From Candidatus Latescibacterota bacterium (GTDB lineage: Bacteria; Latescibacterota; MVCY01), in NCBI GenBank assembly GCA_030608245.1, contig JAUWEO010000002.1, positions 1 to 24,754 on the forward strand: DNA of 24,754 nt, written 5' to 3'. Within the stretch, counting starts at the first letter, position 1. Each line of letters starts with the position of its first letter. This document shows positions 15,397 through 22,531 of the stretch, one piece after another. Below the pieces are notes generated by a model. That model was not told where the DNA came from, ran no database searches, and saw nothing but the letters and a program-made list of their open reading frames with translations. The translations under genes and the position numbers were made by a program.

Positions 15397-15534
15397 GGGA
15401 GGGCGATAAGGTTAAAAAGGACGTGCTCCAGACTTTGTCCGGTTTTAGTCATAATTTTGGGTATCTCCTTGCTGCATCAGATCAGAGAACTTGGCTATGT
15501 TGGAAAAGGGAGATAATTAAGAAGGGAGGTCAAA

Positions 15535-16392
15535 ATGGATGTTTTTAAAAAGGCTGTGTTCCTGTTATGCGCTGTTGCCTTTGTAGCTTTAGCTTTAGGA
15601 TGGAACAACGTTGAAGCAGCCGAGAAAAAGATGACGTACAAGGAATATCAAGCCTTGCTGGCAGAGTATGTTCAGCGGGAAAGTACCGCGACTGCTGCTA
15701 TTGCCGAGGTTCAAAGAGAAACAAGTTCATTGCGGGGACAAATTAACCAGACGGAAGGAAAGATCGCAGCAGTGCAGCAAGAAATCTACGAGCTGATCCA
15801 GTCGGATGAGGCTGGGGTGAAGCAGTTCGAACGCGAACTGGACAGAACTGTGAGCCAGATTCAGGGACTGAGATACCTGTCGGCTGAGGAACTTCACAAG
15901 CAGCGTGGGGAAATCAAAGCACTTAGGGATAGATTCAACCAGTTGAAGGTCAATCCCATCTGCTATTTGCCTGAAATCCGCCAGAGGGTGGAGACCATCG
16001 AGGGAATGCTCGCTGATCTGGAGGCTGCCGTCCCAAAGGTCGCTCCGCCAGATTACTACACCGTAGTGCGGGGAGATTGTCTCTGGGGTATCGCTAAGAA
16101 AAAGGAAGTTTACGGCGATCCTTATCTATGGCCCTGGATATACAGCACAAATAGAGATAAGATCAAGAACGCCAACCTCATATATCCCGACTGGGTTCTC
16201 ACTATCCCCAGAGGGGTTGGACCGGGACAGCATCTGGTAGTCAGGGGAGAGTGGTTGTCCAAAATCGCGGGCTATTCCCACATCTACGGTGATCCTACCA
16301 AGTGGACCAAGATCTACCAGGTGAACAAGGATCAGATAAAGAATCCCAATCTGATCTATCCAGCTTATGTGCTGGAGATACCCCAGGAGTAA
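15535..16392 (+). CDS. Secreted coiled-coil protein with two LysM domains
   Basis: This 285-residue protein starts with a signal peptide (about 1-28, ending VEA-A). Residues about 40-170 are a Gln/Glu-rich helical region, probably coiled coil. Two C-terminal LysM-like modules follow, near 178-230 (YYTVVRGDCLWGIA) and 236-283 (HLVVRGEWLSKIA). Both modules carry the insert YGDP..W..IY...(K/R)D.IKN.NLIYP, and this extended LysM style suggests binding to peptidoglycan. The ATG has a strong GGGAGGT site. No catalytic domain is present, so it is likely structural or a scaffold. It follows the lipoprotein and is closed by an intrinsic terminator. Confidence 0.85.
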   Translation: MDVFKKAVFLLCAVAFVALALGWNNVEAAEKKMTYKEYQALLAEYVQRESTATAAIAEVQRETSSLRGQINQTEGKIAAVQQEIYELIQSDEAGVKQFERELDRTVSQIQGLRYLSAEELHKQRGEIKALRDRFNQLKVNPICYLPEIRQRVETIEGMLADLEAAVPKVAPPDYYTVVRGDCLWGIAKKKEVYGDPYLWPWIYSTNRDKIKNANLIYPDWVLTIPRGVGPGQHLVVRGEWLSKIAGYSHIYGDPTKWTKIYQVNKDQIKNPNLIYPAYVLEIPQE

Positions 16393-16471
16393 AATCGCTG
16401 AGAGATGGCTTCTTCAGGAAAAGAAACCCATCTTCTCGGCAGAACAGGAAAAAACAGGGTTTAGAAACAAG

Positions 16472-16514
16472 GGCCCTCGATTTCTGGTCTGGCCAGACGT
16501 TGAGGGCCTTTTTA
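16472..16514 (+). terminator. Intrinsic terminator after the LysM gene
   Basis: GGCCCTCGA pairs with TTGAGGGCC (one G-T pair), enclosing an inner TCTGG/CCAGA stem, and is followed by TTTTT. It is a strong Rho-independent terminator, and its T-run reaches the first possible phoH start codon. Confidence 0.85.
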
Positions 16515-16533
16515 AGTGAAGAGACAGAAAACT

Positions 16534-17586
16534 ATGGCCAAGAGAGATGACCAACCAAACAGGAGGATTTCTGAAAAGGTATCCATTGGAGACATTGACC
16601 CTATGTTCTTATACGGGCATCATGATTGCAATCTGACCAGGATTGAGGAACGATTCGGAGTTAAAGTCACGGCCCGAGGCGAACAGATTACCTTTCAGGG
16701 CGAGAATGAGAATGTGCGGAATGTATCCCGACTTTTCGGCCGACTTTTGGAACACATCCAGCAAGGATATCATCCCGATAATTTCGATCTTGTATCCACC
16801 CTTGAGTACCTTGACTTATCTTCTTCCCCTCAATCTGAGCTGGACCAAAGGGAGCGCATCTCTGAGCTACAGGTGATGGGTTCTCCCGTTGTATTGGCAT
16901 CTGATAAAAAAGTAATCAAAGCAAAGACTGCGGGGCAACAGAACTATGTGATAGCTATTCGAGAATGTGATATTGTCTTTTCCATAGGCCCGGCCGGAAC
17001 GGGGAAGACCTACCTGGCAGTGGCTATGGCACTGGCTGCGCTGAAAGGGAAAGAGGCTGATCGGATTATCTTGGTTCGGCCAGCAGTGGAGGCAGGAGAG
17101 AGTCTGGGATTTTTACCCGGAGATATGGAAGAGAAAATAGACCCTTATTTGCGACCACTTTATGATGCATTGTATGATATGCTCCCCGCCGAAAAGCTAC
17201 GCCGATTGTTAGCTGTACGAACTATCGAGATTGCTCCTCTGGCCTATATGCGCGGCAGAACCCTAAGCCAGTCATTTGTCATCCTCGATGAGGCCCAGAA
17301 TACGACCACCAATCAGATGAAGATGTTTTTGACAAGACTGGGAATGGGTTCGAAGGCCGTTGTCAACGGAGATATCACCCAGATAGATCTGCCTGACCTA
17401 AAGTCATCGGGATTAGTTCAAATCCAGTATATCCTCGCGGGAGTCAAAGGAATCGAATTTGTCTATCTCACTGAGAAAGACGTCGTCCGACATCGACTTG
17501 TGAAGGATATAATCAAGGCTTATGATCAACACGAGAACGGCAACACCCTAAACAATGGCAAGACACCACTGGATCCTGAAAGTTAG
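16534..17586 (+). CDS. phoH: PhoH family ATPase
   Basis: PhoH-like proteins are P-loop ATPases related to superfamily 1 helicases and are associated with RNA metabolism. They commonly sit next to ybeY. The 350-residue protein has a KH-like N-terminal region (GHHDCNLTRIEERFGVKVTA). The ATPase core carries Walker A GPAGTGKT near residue 156 and Walker B VILDEAQNTT near 250, and RLGMGSKAVVNGDITQIDLP follows. I chose ATG 16534. An in-frame GTG at 16516 lies against the T-run of the preceding terminator. No clear promoter or strong ribosome site is visible between the two, so expression may depend on read-through. A short gap leads to pgpH. Confidence 0.93.
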   Translation: MAKRDDQPNRRISEKVSIGDIDPMFLYGHHDCNLTRIEERFGVKVTARGEQITFQGENENVRNVSRLFGRLLEHIQQGYHPDNFDLVSTLEYLDLSSSPQSELDQRERISELQVMGSPVVLASDKKVIKAKTAGQQNYVIAIRECDIVFSIGPAGTGKTYLAVAMALAALKGKEADRIILVRPAVEAGESLGFLPGDMEEKIDPYLRPLYDALYDMLPAEKLRRLLAVRTIEIAPLAYMRGRTLSQSFVILDEAQNTTTNQMKMFLTRLGMGSKAVVNGDITQIDLPDLKSSGLVQIQYILAGVKGIEFVYLTEKDVVRHRLVKDIIKAYDQHENGNTLNNGKTPLDPES

Positions 17587-17636
17587 GATATATAGGGTAT
17601 TTATCCAAAAGAGCTTTACATCCAGGATTTCCTGAT

Positions 17637-19874
17637 ATGCTGAATATTCGGTTCAAAAGAACACTGGTTCACTGGCGAAAAGTCGGAAGGCAGTTGAATA
17701 CCTCCACCAGGGCTAAGCTGGCCTTGTGTCTGGCAGTGGTTGTTCTTTTGAGTCTCCTGTTCCCCCGAGGGGAGAGCTTTGAATTCAGCAAACTCCAGGT
17801 GGGAATGGTATCCGATAAAGGGATCATCGCCCCCTTTACCTTCAGTGTCCTCAAAAATGATGCTGAATTGGAAAAACAGAGGGCAGTGGCTCGGCAGAGC
17901 ATTCCCCCTATTCTGGACTACGATGCCAGTGTGGCTCCAAAGCAAAAGGCCAAATTGGATTCTCTGTTTAGGGAGGTTTCCCGGCTTCTCTCCAGTGAGG
18001 TCCCTGATTCTCTTAAGATCATCACTTTAAAGAGATTAAAGCTACCTTATATATTTGAAGAGACTATTCAGTTGCTTCTAGGTACAGAGACCCAGAGCAA
18101 ACGCCGTCACCTTCAGATGCTCTCTCAGCTAAAGCAGATCTGTAAGAAACTGCTGACTGATATCTATGCTCTGGGGATGTTGGAGAATAAACAGCAGATT
18201 GCCGATGAGGTAACTAAGGGTGTGATTATAATATGCACAGGAGAAGAAGAGAAAACTGTTGCTTTAAGCCAGATAATGGATATCTCGCAGGCAGAAACAA
18301 TGCTGCCAGAGAAAATACGGGGGCTTCTTCCAAACTCGAAGGACAGATTATTGAAGGCCTGTTATGAAATAACTATGGCCTTTCTGTCTACAAATCTCAA
18401 CTTCAACGAAACAAAGACAGCGCAGAGAAGAGAGCAGGCAGTGGCCTCGGTGCCCCTTTACAAAAGAACTATCTTGGCAAGCGAACGAATACTGGCCAGC
18501 CACCAGGTGATTACCCAAGAGAATATGAATGTTCTTAGATCATTAGCTAAGGCTAAAGCAGAGAGAGAGCTACAAAGAAGCTTATCGAGACGGTATCTCC
18601 TCTGGTTTGGTCGCATATTAGTCAGCATGTTTTCTATCTCGGTACTTATACTCTATCTTTACTTTTTCAAGAAAGAGATTTACAGGAACAACTCTCTGTT
18701 GCTGCTGCTTTCCATAATGATTATTATCCCTGCAGCAGTAGCTGCTTTTACAATAAACAATCCCGGTTTCATGGGAGAATACCGTTCGGAGTTTCTGGTG
18801 CCCATTACCTTGAGCGCTATGCTGGTTACCGTTCTTTTGGGAGCAGAAACAGGCATAATGTTAACCTTTGTTAATCTTTTGGTTATGGGTTGTGTTTTGG
18901 GATACCATTTTCAGTCTCCTTTTGTCTCCGGGTTATGTGGGGTACTGGCGGTCTATTTGGTGACAAAGGTTCGTCATCGCCGTCAATTTTATCGGCCGAT
19001 GATTTACTTGCCCCTGGCCTATGCGGTGATAATTACCGCAACGGATCTGCTTCGCTTTACCTCCTTCAGCACTATCACAAATGGAATCCTGCCTGGGGTC
19101 TTGAATGGGTTCCTATCCCCAGTGTTGACTATCGGGCTTCTGCCTGTATTTGAAAGCATCTTCGGTATCAGCACTAATATTACTGTGCTGGAACTCTCGG
19201 ATTTAAACCACCCCTTGTTAAAAGACCTGGCCATCAAAGCCCCTGGCACTTACAATCACAGTATTATCGTCGGCAGTTTATCTGAAGCAGCGGCAGAGGC
19301 GATCGGGGCAAATTCCTTGCTGGCAAGGGTGGGTTCTTACTACCACGATATCGGCAAAATGGAAAAGCCGGAATACTTTGTGGAAAATCAACTAAAAGGT
19401 AGAAACCCCCACGATAAACTTACCCCCTCTATGAGCAGCCTCATTTTGGCTTCACACATCAAAGAGGGATGCGAGCTGGCTGATCGTCACAAATTGCCCA
19501 AGGTGATCACGGATATCATTCATCAGCACCATGGAACAGCGGTGATGAGCTATTTCTACCATCGGGCACGGGAGAAGGGAGATAAGGGAGAGGTGAAGAA
19601 GGACCGATTTCGGTATCCGGGTCCTCGACCGCAAACCAAGGAAGCGGCGATCGTTATGTTGGCTGACTCAGTAGAGGCCACTACCCGTTCTCTCCGGCAG
19701 AAGACTTTCAGTCGCATAAAAGAGACGATCAAAGAGGTCATTCAGTTAAACCTGATCGAGTCCGAGTTGGATGAATCCGATTTGACTCTGAGAGACTTGA
19801 ATAGGATCAGCGAAAGCTTCCTTCCTATTCTATCAGGCATATTTCATGTTAGAGTCGAATATCCAAAGGAATAG
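17637..19874 (+). CDS. pgpH: 7TM-HD family cyclic-di-AMP phosphodiesterase (PgpH/YqfF type)
   Basis: PgpH-type proteins hydrolyse cyclic-di-AMP in the cytoplasm through a membrane-anchored HD domain. The 745-residue protein has a first membrane helix (about residues 27-44) and an extracytoplasmic 7TMR-HDED domain to about 320. A bundle of hydrophobic helices follows (about 325-515). The C-terminal HD domain has YNHSIIVGSLSEAAAE (first metal His near 540) and SYYHDIGKMEKPEYF (HD near 569-571). ASHIKEGCELA and HQHHGT come later, as in this family. The order phoH-pgpH-ybeY is widely conserved. The synthase (DacA/DisA type) is not in the window. AGGAT lies eight bases before the ATG. Confidence 0.93.
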   Translation: MLNIRFKRTLVHWRKVGRQLNTSTRAKLALCLAVVVLLSLLFPRGESFEFSKLQVGMVSDKGIIAPFTFSVLKNDAELEKQRAVARQSIPPILDYDASVAPKQKAKLDSLFREVSRLLSSEVPDSLKIITLKRLKLPYIFEETIQLLLGTETQSKRRHLQMLSQLKQICKKLLTDIYALGMLENKQQIADEVTKGVIIICTGEEEKTVALSQIMDISQAETMLPEKIRGLLPNSKDRLLKACYEITMAFLSTNLNFNETKTAQRREQAVASVPLYKRTILASERILASHQVITQENMNVLRSLAKAKAERELQRSLSRRYLLWFGRILVSMFSISVLILYLYFFKKEIYRNNSLLLLLSIMIIIPAAVAAFTINNPGFMGEYRSEFLVPITLSAMLVTVLLGAETGIMLTFVNLLVMGCVLGYHFQSPFVSGLCGVLAVYLVTKVRHRRQFYRPMIYLPLAYAVIITATDLLRFTSFSTITNGILPGVLNGFLSPVLTIGLLPVFESIFGISTNITVLELSDLNHPLLKDLAIKAPGTYNHSIIVGSLSEAAAEAIGANSLLARVGSYYHDIGKMEKPEYFVENQLKGRNPHDKLTPSMSSLILASHIKEGCELADRHKLPKVITDIIHQHHGTAVMSYFYHRAREKGDKGEVKKDRFRYPGPRPQTKEAAIVMLADSVEATTRSLRQKTFSRIKETIKEVIQLNLIESELDESDLTLRDLNRISESFLPILSGIFHVRVEYPKE

Positions 19875-19878
19875 ACCG

Positions 19879-20313
19879 ATGCAAATTCTTCACCAAAGGG
19901 GAGCTGAGAAGCTGAGCAATTTCAACACAGAAAGGCTTCGTTTGCCCTCACAGCGGCTTCTCGGATATCTGGGATACAAGAAAGAGGAGGTGAATATCGT
20001 CTTCGCTAACGATAAATTTATCCGGGAGTTGAATCGAAGATACCGTCAGGTTGATCTGCCTACAGATGTGCTTTGCTTTGACCTGAGCGAACACCTCTCC
20101 GAAGAAAAAACAGGTGAGATCTATATCTCTCTGGAAAGAGCCGCCAAGCAGGCTCAACAATATGAAGTATCTCTGGAAAATGAGGTGGCTCGATTAGTTG
20201 TTCACGGTCTTCTCCATCTGGTGGGATACGACGATCAATCAGATACAGATCGGGAGGTGATGGATCAGAAAACAGAAGGGTACTTATCCCAGTTCTATGT
20301 TGATTTTAAGTAA
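19879..20313 (+). CDS. ybeY: Endoribonuclease YbeY (rRNA maturation factor)
   Basis: YbeY is a metal-dependent RNase used in 16S rRNA 3'-end processing and ribosome quality control. The 144-residue protein has the family core: VNIVFANDKFIRELNRRYR, PTDVLCFDLSE and GEIYISLERA. The metal motif is VVHGLLHLVGYDD. In the usual HGxLHLxGYDH motif the third ligand is His, and here it is Asp, which could still bind metal. The start at ATG 19879 has AAAGGA eight bases upstream and lies four bases after the pgpH stop. An in-frame ATG at 19846 inside pgpH is less likely. Confidence 0.93.
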   Translation: MQILHQRGAEKLSNFNTERLRLPSQRLLGYLGYKKEEVNIVFANDKFIRELNRRYRQVDLPTDVLCFDLSEHLSEEKTGEIYISLERAAKQAQQYEVSLENEVARLVVHGLLHLVGYDDQSDTDREVMDQKTEGYLSQFYVDFK

Positions 20314-20338
20314 AACCAACATTACGCATTAGGCACTA

Positions 20339-20366
20339 AACATCACCGGCGTTTTTCGGTGTTGTT
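20339..20366 (+). other. Hairpin after ybeY
   Basis: AACATCACCG pairs with CGGTGTTGTT (one T-T mismatch) around an eight-base T-rich loop. No T-run follows the stem, so a terminator is possible but not supported. Confidence 0.4.
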
Positions 20367-20377
20367 AGCGCACAAAC

Positions 20378-20424
20378 TGGTCTTTTGCGTCTTCTTGAAC
20401 TCCGGGGGTGTGAAGCTGAGACCA
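20378..20424 (+). other. Nested inverted repeat upstream of the CNNM gene
   Basis: TGGTCT (20378-20383) pairs with AGACCA (20419-20424), and inside it CTTC (20391-20394) pairs with GAAG (20412-20415). The structure ends about 12 bases before the AAGGAGGGTG ribosome site of the next gene. It may be a regulatory leader or chance pairing. It does not look like an M-box. Confidence 0.3.
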
Positions 20425-20450
20425 TTAAGTATCAAGGAGGGTGATATTTC

Positions 20451-21716
20451 TTGGAAGTTGACTCGTTTATTCAGGGAGGAGTGTTTTTACTCCTATTGGG
20501 CTTGATAGCGCTTCTGACAGGCGCTGAGTCTGTTGTTGTGTCCCTTTCTCGTTCCTCTTTAGAAAAGTCAAAGGAGAAAGGAAATAGAACTGCTGCAAAG
20601 ATACTAAGAATTTACCAACCTAAACAGAAACTAAATTTGGCAGTGACCATTGCCAGATCTCTTGCTACCCTGCTGGCCACACTGATGTTGATCCTTCTGA
20701 TCCAGAATATCTGTTCCAGCAAAGGTCTCTATGAACTAGCGGGGTTGGCACTGGCCGTGGCTGTTGCCTTATTTGCCTTCTTCTTCGCTGAACAGATCCT
20801 TCCCCGAAAAGTTGTCCGAGCGGGAGAGAACTCGTTGCCCAGAGTTGCTTCCCTTATCTATATTTTCTATGTGTTGTTGCTTCCTCTTACCAACTTCCTC
20901 TACAGGTTCTCTCCCAAGGAACAGGAGTTGAAAGACATGAAAGAAGAGGAGTTAAAGAGTATTGTTGAGGCTGAGAGTGAGGAGGGAGTGATTGAAAAGG
21001 TAGAGAAAGAGATGATCAGCAACATATTCGAGTTCTCCGAGACCAGTGTAAAAGAGGTGATGGTGCCCCGAATAGACATGGTTTGTGCAGAAGTGTCCAG
21101 TGGACTCCAGAAGTTGGTTGACCTGATAAGTCAAGTAGGGCATTCTCGCATTCCCATCTATGAAGAGACAGTCGACAACATTCAGGGAGTTATTTATGCC
21201 AAAGACTTACTTCCCATATTAAGGAAATCAGAGCAGTGGGATATAGGGAAGGTGATGCGGAAAACCTATTTTGTGCCTGAGAACAAAAAGATCGACGAGA
21301 TGCTCAGAGAGTTTAGGACCAAGAAAATACATATAGCCGTGGTTGTTGATGAATACGGCGGGACAGCCGGCCTGGTTACCCTGGAAGACCTTATTGAGGA
21401 GATTGTGGGAGAGATCCAGGATGAGTACGACACTGAAGAGCAGCTCTACAGGTGGCTAGACACAAAGACCTTGTTGGCAGATGCCAAGATCGACATCCAC
21501 GATCTAAATGAACTGCTGGGGATTGACCTGCCCAGGGAGGGGTTTGAGACTCTGGGAGGGGTTATCTTTAACCATCTGGGGAGTATTCCTCAAAAGGGAC
21601 AGACTTTGGAAATTAATGACTTACAGATGTTCATCCAGGAGGTGAATGGTCAGAGAATAACCAGGGTGAAGATTGTTAAAAAAGGACCGAAGGCTCAGGA
21701 AGGAGATGAACAGTAA
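20451..21716 (+). CDS. CNNM/CorC-type membrane protein with CBS domains
   Basis: This 421-residue inner-membrane protein has a DUF21/CNNM transmembrane domain (about residues 1-155, several hydrophobic helices). A CBS pair follows (about 195-320), with VKEVMVPRIDMVCAEV, HSRIPIYEETVDNIQGVIYAKDLL and VVDEYGGTAGLVTLEDLIEEIVGEI. The C-terminal CorC/HlyC domain ends FETLGGVIFNHLG...RITRVKIVKK. Family members are linked to magnesium and cobalt export or resistance. The older hemolysin label is not informative. The start is TTG at 20451, seven bases after AAGGAGGGTG. It follows ybeY, as is common in bacteria. Confidence 0.9.
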   Translation: MEVDSFIQGGVFLLLLGLIALLTGAESVVVSLSRSSLEKSKEKGNRTAAKILRIYQPKQKLNLAVTIARSLATLLATLMLILLIQNICSSKGLYELAGLALAVAVALFAFFFAEQILPRKVVRAGENSLPRVASLIYIFYVLLLPLTNFLYRFSPKEQELKDMKEEELKSIVEAESEEGVIEKVEKEMISNIFEFSETSVKEVMVPRIDMVCAEVSSGLQKLVDLISQVGHSRIPIYEETVDNIQGVIYAKDLLPILRKSEQWDIGKVMRKTYFVPENKKIDEMLREFRTKKIHIAVVVDEYGGTAGLVTLEDLIEEIVGEIQDEYDTEEQLYRWLDTKTLLADAKIDIHDLNELLGIDLPREGFETLGGVIFNHLGSIPQKGQTLEINDLQMFIQEVNGQRITRVKIVKKGPKAQEGDEQ

Positions 21717-21811
21717 GATTGTTTGCCTGCTTTTTATGTCAATAAGATTATGAAATTTGGCAGGTTTTGCATAGTACTGGATAAATTTTAGCTAAAGAGG
21801 GAAAATTCAGC

Positions 21812-21840
21812 TTGACAAATGGAAGGAATTTTGTTATTTT
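21812..21840 (+). promoter_or_regulatory. Sigma70-type promoter of the initiator tRNA
   Basis: TTGACA (21812-21817), exactly 17 bases, then TATTTT (21835-21840) form a near-consensus promoter. Its expected start at about 21847 falls one to three bases before the mature tRNA 5' end. Confidence 0.8.
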
Positions 21841-21848
21841 GTATGAAT

Positions 21849-21925
<77 letters not shown>

Positions 21926-22002
21926 AAAAAAACAACGAGTTAGGCAGGTTCTCTCTTGCCTTATTGACGAAATCTCTAATATTTCTCTAATGAACCACTT
22001 GT

Positions 22003-22029
22003 CCCGAAAGATTCCTGATCTCTTTCGGG
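22003..22029 (+). terminator. Possible terminator downstream of tRNA-fMet
   Basis: CCCGAAAGA and TCTTTCGGG pair perfectly around a nine-base loop and are followed by GCTTCCTTTT, a broken T-run. It lies about 78 bases after the tRNA and could end its transcript. Confidence 0.4.
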
Positions 22030-22033
22030 GCTT

Positions 22034-22058
22034 CCTTTTGGAGGGCACCCCCAAAAGG
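22034..22058. repeat. Palindrome CCTTTTGG...CCAAAAGG
   Basis: CCTTTTGG and CCAAAAGG form an inverted repeat with GGG/CCC inside it, at the border between the tRNA region and the degraded IS region. The stretch from here to 22164 shows no gene and no recognisable element. Confidence 0.45.
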
Positions 22059-22164
22059 AGACAACTAGTTAAGCAACTTTTGCTATCTCCCCCTCATTCC
22101 TTGTTATACAAGCTACGTTTTCCTCGAATTCGACTGAAGGAATGTAACCCAGTGCTGAGCATAG

Positions 22165-22326
22165 ACATCATCTGCTGTAGACGTGCTCAACGAAACCACT
22201 AATACCTACAGATGAATCGGTCGTTTCTTAGATGAGGCCTACATGCACAAACGTGTTCATTCATCCCTGGGACATCTGACTCCGACAGAGTTCGAATATC
22301 ACTGCAACTTATCAAGATTTGGTTAG
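22165..22326 (+). pseudogene. IS3-family transposase (OrfB) C-terminal remnant
   Basis: The frame reads ...IGRFLDEAYMHKRVHSSLGHLTPTEFE... before the stop at 22324. This is the C-terminal end of IS3-type transposases just past the DDE core (compare the family pattern DEvYNhkRlHSaLGyLTPaeFe). An in-frame TGA at 22213-22215 interrupts it, upstream codons match only loosely, and the catalytic residues are gone. It is a decayed fragment whose 5' part was deleted. It cannot move by itself. Confidence 0.75.
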
Positions 22327-22340
22327 GAAACCCGAAAAAA

Positions 22341-22365
22341 TGTCCAGTTTTTGGGGTTCACTACA
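22341..22365 (+). mobile_element. Right terminal inverted repeat of the IS3-type remnant
   Basis: Fourteen bases after the transposase stop, the complement strand begins TGTAGTGAACCCCAAAAACT, which resembles IS3-family ends of the TG...ACCCCAAAAACTGGACA type. I found no matching left end upstream, so only the right end survives. Confidence 0.6.
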
Positions 22366-22367
22366 AT

Positions 22368-22514
22368 TTATTTTACCAACACCAGCTTGGTCACCATTAC
22401 AAAATCCTTTGACACCATGCGGCAGAGATACACTCCGGCAGAAACAGGGGCGCCAAGCTCGTTTTTTCCATCCCAATTAAAGCCAGCCACAAGAATCGTG
22501 GCCGGCTTTAAGGC
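22368..22514 (-). pseudogene. Orphan C-terminal sorting-tail fragment
   Basis: A 48-codon minus-strand frame encodes FNWDGKNELGAPVSAGVYLC, then a short strand ending VTKLVLVK-stop. This is the end of a FlgD-like/type-IX-secretion C-terminal domain (WDG...G..v.aGvY...). It is bounded upstream by an in-frame stop at 22515-22517 and has no start codon, so it is a remnant of a larger gene. The tail of the next gene (WDGRDKDSAAMPSGIYIIRL) is related but not identical, so this is not a simple copy. Its stop codon lies two bases from the IS end at 22365. Confidence 0.7.
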
Positions 22515-22531
22515 TCATGCCATTTCCGGAA

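Noticed and set aside
15332..15534. Cyclic-di-AMP (ydaO-type) riboswitch upstream of the LysM gene
   Set aside because: A GCTGAATCCT-like word is suggestive, but the other conserved blocks of that class are missing.
21725..21775. Terminator after the CNNM gene from CCTGC/GCAGG
   Set aside because: The stem is only five bases with a loop of nearly 30 bases, too weak to call despite following Ts.
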